From Campylorhamphus procurvoides (Eukaryota; Chordata; Aves; Passeriformes; Dendrocolaptidae), in the NCBI GenBank assembly GCA_013396655.1, contig WBMV01003161.1, forward strand, positions 1,547,562-1,611,561: a DNA stretch of 64,000 nucleotides, given 5' to 3'. Shown here piece after piece: positions 60,401-64,000 of this stretch. The notes beneath the pieces are model-generated. The model ran no database searches, had not been told where the DNA came from, and saw only the letters and a list, made by a program, of their open reading frames with translations. A program made the translations under genes and the position numbers. Numbering within the stretch: the first letter of the stretch is position 1; each line of letters opens with the position of its first letter.

Positions 60401-63225
60401 CACTCCATCTTTAGTTTTGAAATGTTGCGCAGTTTGATGATCCAAGCATAATTTTAGAAGTATCAGTTTGGTATGAAATTTCGTGGAGGAATAACTGGGA
60501 TAAATTGATGAGCAGAGCCTTTCTGCCCACTAATGCCTGAAAACCAGCCTAAGGGAAGTGCATGGTGGAGCAAAGAGTTTTACTGATGATTCCTGGGATT
60601 ACCTTACAATCCCAAAGGTGCTAAATCTTACAGAGTGTATCTGCTGTATTTCAAACTGCTTCAGCTGTATGTAGGACTTGGACAAACAGTGATCTTTGTA
60701 GCACAGAGCAGGCTTTGCCTGCGTCCCTCTGAGAACTGCAAATCTGGACTCTGCTCTAGAATGCAAATTATTGCATGTCTGGGATGGAAGTGCAGTAACT
60801 TTTTCAGTATTGTTCTCTGATAAGGCATGGATGGCAGATGCAGCAGTCACTGTGGCTTAGGAACAGAGATGGAGAGCCACTGGTAAAAAGTCCACAATAT
60901 GCATAAACATTGCAATAAATCTTGAATGGTTTTGATGGCACAGGAAGGAAATACATATCTCTAACAGGTTCTCAGAAGTAATCAAGGTGCTGGCTGAGGA
61001 CCAATTCCCAGACTTGTGAAAGGCTTGCTGCGTGGCCATGGGCAAGGGCATTCACTGAGCTTGTCCCAGCTGTGATTTTAGACATGGATATCTGGTCCCT
61101 CTAGGCACGGAGGTGTGCTATTGGAGGAGAATTGGAGCAGGCATTCCAGATTGTCCCTGGAGGAATGTCTCTATTGGTCCTCAGGAAGGGAATTGAAACC
61201 AGAGTCTTCATGCTTAAAGCTGGCTCATGTGTCTCATCTCTGCATGAGTTGGAAGGACTGCCCAGTCCAGTGTCTCTGCCCAGGAGCAGAAGGACTGTGA
61301 TTTTTTTCTGCTCTAAGGCAAAGTCAAGCATTTGGGTGAAACAAAAAGAGGAGCTACAGATCATGACCTCAGGTCTATCCTCATGGTGTGATGATGGTGG
61401 TGAAGGAGTGAGGACATTCAGCTTCCAGAGCCAGCAGAGCTGTCTGAGCCCAGCACTGAGGGAGGATGATGAGCCAAGCAGAGGCAATTCTGCCCTGCAG
61501 AGCTGCACCAGTGTCTCTGTGTGGTGTTACAGCTCTGTGGGGTGCCCTGGCTCTCTGAACCACAGTGCTCCATGTGATGTGGGTGATCCTAGAGTCGTGC
61601 TCCTGAAGCTCCAGTGTTCTTTAAAGAGAAGCTGTTTCTGCATGAGCAATTTACTTGAAAGGATGTGAACACTGACTACCTGCTGCCATGAGCAGAGGAC
61701 CAAGAACAGATACTCCCATCTTCTTCTTGCCTTCAATCCAAGGCTGGTCTTTTCCATATGTTTTCCCAATACCCAGGAAATGGGACATTTGCCTGCAGGT
61801 CTGCAGTGTGTTTCCCTAATGCTTCTCTTCTCTGTTTTCTATCCTGCAGATGATCACAGCAGGGTAAAGTTAAGACCTTTACCGGGGAAAGATTCTAAGC
61901 ACAGTGACTACATTAATGCTAATTATGTCGATGTAAGTCATTTTAAATGTTTTTATCTTCTCTACCATTGAATCCTTCCACAAGGAGGAAGTATTGCCAC
62001 TTGTGAAGTGATCGTGTTTTCTATCTTAACCTGATAATTTTGCTATAAGTTCCTCACAATTCTGAATAAGAAAAGCACCTTTCTTTGTTACCTCTAAAAT
62101 ATTAATATGTCTGCCATGATATTGCTTTCATCTCACTTGGCATTATGGTTTTCTTTGAAGGGTTACAACAAAGCAAAAGCCTACATTGCTACCCAGGGAC
62201 CTTTAAAGTCTACCTTTGAAGATTTCTGGAGGATGATTTGGGAACAAAATACTGGAATCATTGTCATGATCACAAACCTTGTTGAAAAAGGAAGAGTAAG
62301 AGATTTTCTAGTTTGTTAGAAGTTGCTCCTTAACACCTCCCCAAATCACCTGGGCAGAATTCATTTTCAAATGGCTCGGGTTGATACATATTGATTTGTA
62401 ATATGTAACGTAACAGAGGGGTACATAGCTAGCCATTATTTTACTTTTCTAAAAAGCTCTAAAGACAAACACAAAGCAGTAGCCCAAACCCTCATCCAAC
62501 CCACCCAACTGTGTCTTTGTTCAGAGGAAATGCGATCAGTACTGGCCGACGGAGAACAGCGAGGAGTACGGCAACATCATCGTCACGCTGAAGAGCACAA
62601 ACGTCCACGCCTGCTACACCGTCCGCCGCTTCACCATCAGGAACACAAAGATGAAAAAGGTGGGTTCTCATCCAGGAGCCTTCTGGCACCTGTGGGGTGC
62701 AAGGCACACCAGAGCAAAACTCAGCATCTGCTTAGGCAACTTGAAGGAGCAGGTGGGTGGGAAATAAGGAAGCAAAGCCAGGATTACGAGGATCCTGGTG
62801 GAAGGTTCAGCCTGTATTTCTTTTTCTCAAGTTCACTGCTGCTCTAGGGTCATGGTTATTGCTGTTTTTACCAATTCCCACATGTATTTTTTCCCTGAAC
62901 TCTGTCTCCACCCAGCAGGAGGCAGAGCTGCAGAGGATTTCTTCTGTCAGAGTCCACCGCTTTCTCAGCTGAGCAAGCCAGAGGGACTGATGATATTTCT
63001 GTGCTTCTTTTCCCTCATCTCTCCCGTCTCTCTGCACACACTTTGCTCACAGGGTCAGAAGGGAAACCCCAAGGGGCGGCAGAACGAGAGGACGGTTATT
63101 CAGTACCACTACACGCAGTGGCCTGACATGGGTGTGCCCGAGTACGCGCTGCCCGTGCTCACCTTCGTCAGGAGATCCTCCGCAGCCAGAACCCCGGACA
63201 TGGGACCAGTGGTGGTGCACTGCAG
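292..63225 (+). CDS. PTPRG: Receptor-type protein tyrosine phosphatase gamma, partial (11 exons, both ends missing)
   Basis: The spliced coding sequence joins 292-400, 2060-2109, 4463-5258, 13135-13267, 37735-37826, 50114-50205, 60110-60206, 61850-61932, 62161-62295, 62525-62659 and 63053-63225. Every junction has AG/GT and the phases agree, giving 631 codons with no stop. The product is a type I membrane tyrosine phosphatase: FNIII end, acidic Ser/Thr-rich stalk, one membrane helix, juxtamembrane segment, then D1 with the KNRY substrate loop, the WPD general-acid loop and the VHC start of the P-loop. Family knowledge: PTPRG has an N-terminal carbonic-anhydrase-like domain and a second, inactive phosphatase domain; both lie outside the window. 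The paralogue PTPRZ1 is excluded by the short stalk and by residues typical of gamma, such as [12 protein letters not shown] after the substrate loop. The assignment rests on remembered family sequences, not a search. Confidence 0.97.
401..2059 (+). other. PTPRG intron (1.66 kb)
   Basis: This intron between the FNIII-end exon and the short following exon has GTAAAA at its start and a CT-rich acceptor ending in CTCAG. Apart from small chance open frames on both strands I see no gene, RNA or recognisable repeat in it. Confidence 0.85.
2060..2109 (+). CDS. PTPRG: PTPRG exon: start of the extracellular stalk
   Basis: This small 50-nt exon, too short to stand out as an open frame, is required to keep phase between its neighbours. 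Its first two bases complete an Ala codon with the last G of the previous exon. It then reads [16 protein letters not shown] and ends in phase 0. The acceptor is CCTCAG and the donor is the strong GTAAGT. NTT, with Asn at 2062-2064, is a potential N-glycosylation site at the border of FNIII and stalk. The peptide matches the human protein as I recall it except for Glu in place of Gln after RIF. Confidence is high despite the small size because phase, borders and peptide all agree. Confidence 0.94.
2110..4462 (+). other. PTPRG intron (2.35 kb)
   Basis: The intron runs from GTAAGT to a pyrimidine-rich acceptor (CCCCCTCAAG). The open frames seen at 3279-3596, 4160-4393 and elsewhere have no recognisable product and no conserved borders. 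No repeat family was recognised. Confidence 0.85.
4463..5258 (+). CDS. PTPRG: PTPRG large stalk exon (Ser/Thr-rich, acidic, glycosylated spacer)
   Basis: This 796-nt exon enters in phase 0 and exits with one spare base. It codes for about 265 residues of the extracellular stalk between FNIII and the membrane. It begins [19 protein letters not shown], runs through a Ser/Thr/Gly-rich stretch suited to O-glycosylation, then a charged Glu/Lys/Asp tract (4802-4915). N-glycosylation sequons lie at Asn 4943 (NST), 4979 (NRT) and 5003 (NKT). A Ser-Gly before two Glu residues (5015-5026) could be a glycosaminoglycan site; that is inference. The N-terminal half is close to the human exon, while the half after the NRT site is much more diverged. 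The middle is very GC- and CpG-rich. The ATG at 4493 is internal, not a start. Donor is G|GTGAGT; retained intron reads Glu then stop at 5264-5266. Confidence 0.96.
6454..6459 (+). promoter_or_regulatory. Canonical AATAAA hexamer in the intron after the stalk exon
   Basis: A perfect polyadenylation hexamer lies about 1.2 kb past the stalk-exon donor, on the gene's strand. Such hexamers occur by chance in AT-rich introns, and no clear GU-rich element follows, so use is unproven. It matters only because of the stop codon immediately after the stalk exon. Confidence 0.25.
9485..9615 (-). mobile_element. CR1 LINE 3'-end fragment
   Basis: Read on the plus strand the stretch opens ATCACAGAATGG-TAAGGTTAGAAGGAACCACTG, then GTCAGCTAGTCCAGCCT, and later ATTGTGTCCAGACAGCTTTTAAATATCTTCAGAGA. 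This is the reverse complement of the well-known avian CR1 3' region, whose end repeats ATTCTATGATTCT. The element is therefore inserted antisense to PTPRG. It is truncated at its 5' side, as is usual for CR1, and moderately diverged. Confidence 0.85.
13135..13267 (+). CDS. PTPRG: PTPRG exon: membrane-proximal ectodomain and transmembrane helix
   Basis: This 133-nt exon completes the Ala codon left by the stalk exon. It encodes a short membrane-proximal segment with an NSS sequon (Asn at 13143-13145), PSPGKMEW, then a continuous hydrophobic segment from Trp (13188-13190) to the last Tyr-Trp pair (ending 13265). That is about 25 residues, the single type I membrane helix. The hydrophobic core is almost unchanged from human PTPRG as I remember it. 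The exon ends with two bases (AG) of an Arg codon, the stop-transfer charge at the cytosolic face, before GTGAGC. Acceptor AACACACAG is less pyrimidine-rich than the others. Confidence 0.96.
13625..13690 (+). repeat. MIR-like SINE fragment
   Basis: The segment ACTTCCTGTGTGATCTTAAA then CAAGTCTTTCCTTTTGACTGCACTTCAGGTAA follows the order of the MIR core and 3' part (CTGTGTGACCTTGGGCAAGTCACTT...CCTCAGTTTCC...TGTAAAATGGG). It is short and strongly diverged, as expected for this pre-amniote SINE, so the call is tentative. Confidence 0.5.
17551..17581 (+). repeat. Poly-G / G-rich run
   Basis: Nine consecutive G, then A and four G, followed 10 bases later by GGGAGGG. Four G-runs on the transcribed-sense strand could fold as a G-quadruplex with one long loop. 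Nothing else marks this as functional. Confidence 0.5.
18250..18308 (+). repeat. MIR-like SINE fragment
   Basis: The string ATTTTCTGTGTGACCTGGGG followed by CCAAGTCACTTA matches the MIR core motif (CTGTGTGACCTTGGGCAAGTCACTTA) with only a few differences. Flanks are too diverged to extend the call. Same orientation as PTPRG. Confidence 0.65.
20780..20965 (+). mobile_element. Old CR1 LINE 3' fragment
   Basis: The order of motifs is that of the CR1 end of ORF2 and 3' UTR: CTGTGGCTTAAACTGCAGCA, then GAAATTTAGGTTGGACATTAG, then GATAGGAAAGACAATAA, then TCCATCATTTCTAGGTT and a downstream AATCTGATCCTGC. The element is sense to PTPRG, 5'-truncated and worn. An antisense open frame of 141 codons (20876-21301) overlaps it in part and has no independent support. 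Confidence 0.7.
22773..22828 (+). repeat. 28-bp tandem duplication
   Basis: TGATCTGTTGCTAGTTTATA occurs at 22773 and again exactly at 22801, with the linker (TTTTCTGT versus AATTTTCT) partly conserved. Two adjacent copies with a 28-bp period indicate a local duplication inside the intron. Confidence 0.9.
31675..31692 (+). repeat. Poly-T run followed by CCCC
   Basis: Fourteen consecutive T followed by CCCC. A similar T-run with CCCC is found near 23762-23778. Either could serve as a polypyrimidine tract but neither is followed by a recognisable exon. Confidence 0.6.
37735..37826 (+). CDS. PTPRG: PTPRG juxtamembrane exon
   Basis: This 92-nt exon completes the Arg codon split at the membrane, then encodes [18 protein letters not shown] followed by [12 protein letters not shown], and leaves one base for the next Asp codon. 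This is the cytosolic juxtamembrane linker shared with the paralogue PTPRZ1 in its first half and typical of gamma in its second ([12 protein letters not shown]). The acceptor has a long TTTTGTTTCTTTTTCCTTTAACAG tract; the donor is GTAAGA. In the short isoform known from mammals the membrane helix joins directly to this exon; phases here allow exactly that junction. Confidence 0.96.
46164..46177. repeat. 14-bp perfect palindrome
   Basis: ATAGGATATCCTAT reads the same on both strands. It lies in an AT-rich block (46080-46420) with unusually orderly composition and no repeat similarity that I recognise. A symmetric site of this length could bind a dimeric factor; that is inference. Confidence 0.8.
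49309..49330 (+). repeat. GA dinucleotide microsatellite
   Basis: A run of GA repeats with one interrupting G, about 22 bp, following seven T. Simple sequence; likely length-variable among individuals. Confidence 0.85.
50114..50205 (+). CDS. PTPRG: PTPRG exon: end of juxtamembrane segment, entry to D1
   Basis: This 92-nt exon completes the split Asp codon and encodes [20 protein letters not shown] then [10 protein letters not shown], ending in phase 0. This leads into the N-terminal helices of the first phosphatase domain; the FSEDFE-EVQ junction with the next exon is the usual entry to D1 in R5-type receptors. The acceptor is TTTGTTTCTACAG. The donor GAG|GTACGA matches the consensus poorly at +3 to +5. 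If the intron is retained, the frame adds 28 residues and stops at 50290-50292. Near-identical to human PTPRG as recalled (Ser for Gly in KHISEL). Confidence 0.96.
53400..54690 (-). mobile_element. Ancient CR1/L3-type LINE, C-terminal ORF2 and 3' region, inactive
   Basis: On the minus strand the segment 54100-54145 reads [18 protein letters not shown], which matches the C-terminal reverse-transcriptase region of CR1 ORF2 (family pattern KWQMKFNxDKCKVMH). Further blocks in the expected order, read on plus, are the motifs for a factor-like TACTCAAGG analogue (GCACAGTATTTAATGAG near 53855), the CTTCCATATTCCCCCTTA block near 53700, GACAGACTTCCTTTTG near 53590, and TTCCATAAATTTCTAATTGC then CTTGAACCC near 53497. 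The copy is antisense to PTPRG, has many stops and indels, and is 5'-truncated. The edges are approximate. Its age suggests an insertion before the radiation of modern birds; that is inference. Confidence 0.85.
57998..58150. repeat. Inverted-repeat cluster (13-bp arms plus a third copy)
   Basis: TATAGAATTTAAT at 57998-58010 is the exact reverse complement of ATTAAATTCTATA at 58081-58093, and the flanks extend the match (GAAAA outside each arm). A third, nearly identical arm, ATTAAATTCTACA, lies at 58138-58150 in the second orientation. The 70-bp loop is AT-rich. The form recalls very old short palindromic repeats of vertebrates (Eulor/UCON type), but no family assignment can be made from sight. 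Confidence 0.7.
60015..60051 (+). repeat. A/C-rich simple repeat (AAAC-type)
   Basis: About 37 bp of A-runs separated by CC or single C, mostly (AAAC) and A7CC units, ending about 58 bp upstream of the next exon. A similar stretch occurs near 45871-45895. It lies outside the normal polypyrimidine tract, so an effect on splicing is possible but not indicated. Confidence 0.75.
60110..60206 (+). CDS. PTPRG: PTPRG exon: D1 phosphatase, substrate-recognition loop
   Basis: This 97-nt exon starts in phase 0 with [20 protein letters not shown], continues [12 protein letters not shown] and leaves one base of a Tyr codon. KNRY (60179-60190) with the following YINI is the phosphotyrosine-recognition loop of classical phosphatases; its Tyr sets the depth of the active-site pocket. 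Acceptor TATGCCTAG has a T-rich stretch further upstream but a weak immediate tract. Donor GTAAGT. The NIT triplet is cytosolic and so not glycosylated. Third positions are GC-rich (25 of 32 codons), unlike the next two exons. Confidence 0.97.
60207..61849 (+). other. PTPRG intron (1.64 kb)
   Basis: It runs from GTAAGT to a good acceptor (TCTGTTTTCTATCCTGCAG). A 178-codon frame at 61132-61668 on plus and a 135-codon frame at 61101-61508 on minus overlap each other; neither shows a domain, conserved start or splice context, so I do not call them genes. No repeat recognised. Confidence 0.85.
61850..61932 (+). CDS. PTPRG: PTPRG exon: D1 phosphatase core (YINANY)
   Basis: This 83-nt exon completes the Tyr codon and encodes [19 protein letters not shown] then YINANYVD, ending in phase 0. 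DHSRVKL and YINANY are core motifs of classical phosphatases that pack around the active site. [12 protein letters not shown] is the gamma-type variable loop and separates the gene from PTPRZ1, which has a different sequence here. Donor GTAAGT. Third positions are AT-rich (11 of 27 codons end in G or C). Confidence 0.97.
61933..62160 (+). other. PTPRG short intron (228 bp)
   Basis: Short intron with GTAAGT donor and a TTTTCTTTGAAG acceptor. Contains no recognisable element. Confidence 0.9.
62161..62295 (+). CDS. PTPRG: PTPRG exon: D1 phosphatase core ([14 protein letters not shown])
   Basis: This 135-nt exon is in phase 0 at both ends, 45 codons. It encodes [39 protein letters not shown] and [14 protein letters not shown] and DFWRMIWE are hallmark motifs of the phosphatase fold: the central beta strand and the helix that supports the P-loop. 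The peptide appears identical to human PTPRG as I recall it. Donor GTAAGA. Only 18 of 45 codons end in G or C, a sharp contrast with the next exon 229 bp away. Confidence 0.97.
62296..62524 (+). other. PTPRG short intron (229 bp)
   Basis: Short intron with GTAAGA donor and CTTTGTTCAG acceptor. No recognisable element inside. Confidence 0.9.
62525..62659 (+). CDS. PTPRG: PTPRG exon: D1 phosphatase core (KCDQYWP)
   Basis: This 135-nt exon, in phase 0 at both ends, encodes [40 protein letters not shown] and TKMKK. KCxxYWP is a conserved classical phosphatase motif ahead of the E-loop region. Compared with human PTPRG as recalled there are a few conservative changes (NV for KI, T for S, M for V). 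Forty of 45 codons end in G or C. Skipping this exon would keep frame but remove core strands. Donor is GTGGGT, a little weaker than its neighbours. Confidence 0.97.
62660..63052 (+). other. PTPRG intron (393 bp)
   Basis: Intron with GTGGGT donor and a pyrimidine-rich acceptor ending TTTGCTCACAG. The frame at 62798-63346 crosses into the next exon in the wrong frame and is a shadow. No repeat or RNA seen. Confidence 0.88.
63053..63225 (+). CDS. PTPRG: PTPRG exon: D1 WPD loop and catalytic cysteine
   Basis: This 173-nt exon starts in phase 0 and ends with two bases of the next codon. It encodes [40 protein letters not shown] and [17 protein letters not shown]. The WPD loop is at 63119-63127 with its Asp (63125-63127) as general acid. 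VHC ends with the catalytic nucleophile Cys codon at 63221-63223, and the split AG predicts Ser as the next residue, as in the family P-loop HCSAGVGRTG. The remainder of the loop, with the Arg that binds phosphate, is in the next exon outside the window. Donor AG|GTATGA. Third positions are GC-rich (46 of 57). Confidence 0.97.
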
Positions 63226-64000
63226 GTATGATGGCTCTAAACTAAACACCTCATGGCAAACACACCTAGTGCATGGTGTGTGCTCTTTCCTGCCAGCTCA
63301 GTTGCTAACACAGGAGGAGTGTGCCAGCTCTACGGGGTGTGGGTAGACGTGAGCTTGCTTTGCCTACATCTCAAGACAGCTCCAATGCAAAAGCTTCCCA
63401 GTTGATACAGGGTTTTGCTAATGCCATGATACTGAGCTGCTGCCAAGCACTGCAATGGTATGGTTGTGAAGTTTGTAGCCTGCCTGTTCAGTGCATGGAC
63501 AGGACAGGATCACCTCTGCTGGGAACCAGTCATGTGAATACACGGACACCTGGGCATGTGATTGCCACTGAACCACACTCACAGTCACCAGCACTTGCAG
63601 TCAGAGCAATGGATCAGTCAATAAATTAGTTCAGGGATGTGGTCTTCATCACTGGGTGTGAGGGGCCTGCATAGCACCACAGCAAAGAGGAGAGGATGAT
63701 GGGGATTACAGCTCCTTCCTGAGGAGAAGTTGAGAGTTTCTGAAGAGCTTCCCTCTCTGTTGAACCCAGGACCACTTTCCTCCCCTGCAAAGGAGTCCTG
63801 CAAGCATTAGCCCTTTCTCATGCCTTCCCACAGTGCTGGTACCACTTGCATTTCCAGCTCCACTCTCCTCACAGCCTGGAGAGACCTTGCTGGTCCTGGA
63901 TAGCAGCAGCTTGGCATAGGGTGGATCTCCATCTGGCTTCTTCCAGCCAACTCCAGTAACAGCAGCAGTTGTTGACAGGAGTCAAGTGTGAACAGCCACA
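63226..64000 (+). other. Start of the next PTPRG intron
   Basis: Intronic sequence after the GTATGA donor, running off the window. The expected P-loop exon (Ala-Gly-Val-Gly-Arg-Thr-Gly) was not found before 64000. A CACAG-TGCTGGT string at 63830-63840 mimics its start but does not continue correctly. No other gene seen. Confidence 0.85.

Noticed and set aside
61132..61668. Plus-strand frame of 178 codons in the intron between D1 exons
   Set aside because: No recognisable domain, overlaps an equally open antisense frame, and the true splice borders skip it. Consistent with chance.
292..63225. Assignment to the paralogue PTPRZ1
   Set aside because: The KCFQTAHFY segment is shared, but the stalk is only about 300 residues instead of the very long PTPRZ1 spacer, and the D1 variable loop and the [12 protein letters not shown] linker are gamma-type.
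63826..63860. CCCACAG followed by TGCTGGT, resembling the acceptor and first codons (Ser-Ala-Gly) of the P-loop exon
   Set aside because: The reading continues Thr-Thr-Cys instead of Val-Gly-Arg-Thr-Gly, so it cannot be the catalytic loop exon; the true exon lies beyond the window.
1..64000. Bacterial-type features, CRISPR arrays, tRNA or rRNA genes, nested genes
   Set aside because: None seen; the sequence is intron-rich vertebrate DNA and short direct repeats present are microsatellites or single duplications.

Overview
The window is vertebrate nuclear DNA and lies wholly inside one large plus-strand gene. Eleven spliced exons join in frame with conventional AG/GT borders. They encode a contiguous middle part of receptor-type protein tyrosine phosphatase gamma (PTPRG): the last strands of the fibronectin type III domain, the extracellular stalk, the single transmembrane helix, the juxtamembrane segment, and the first part of the D1 phosphatase domain up to its catalytic cysteine. 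The gene runs off both ends. The carbonic-anhydrase-like domain and most of FNIII lie upstream. The rest of the P-loop, D2 and the 3' UTR lie downstream.

A bird, or a close archosaur relative, is the likely source. The identifiable repeats are CR1 LINE fragments (9.5 kb, 20.8 kb and a 1.3-kb copy at 53.4-54.7 kb) plus two old MIR-like scraps. I saw no Alu, L1 or other mammal-specific repeat. Repeat density is low and the protein is very close to tetrapod PTPRG. The species cannot be fixed from the sequence alone.

Layout: 1-291, end of the upstream intron. 292-5258, FNIII end and stalk in three exons; the third is an unusually large, GC- and CpG-rich 796-nt exon. 13135-13267, transmembrane exon. 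13268-37734, a 24.5-kb intron. 37735-37826 and 50114-50205, juxtamembrane exons either side of a 12.3-kb intron. After a 9.9-kb intron, 60110-63225 holds five closely packed D1 exons. The last ends after the catalytic Cys codon and two bases of the next codon. 63226-64000 is intron. The exons total 1,895 nt, that is 631 codons plus 2 nt, with no in-frame stop.

Most other open frames are intronic noise or shadows of the exons. I recognise no second gene, RNA gene, CRISPR array, operon or retrocopy. The window is about 97% intron. The points worth following up are a possible missing alternative juxtamembrane exon, a stop codon right behind the stalk exon that could yield a secreted ectodomain, an exon-by-exon mosaic of GC3 in D1, a CpG-island-like exon, and several AT-rich intronic blocks with palindromes or inverted repeats that look like candidate conserved noncoding elements. 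I found no new multi-gene system here.
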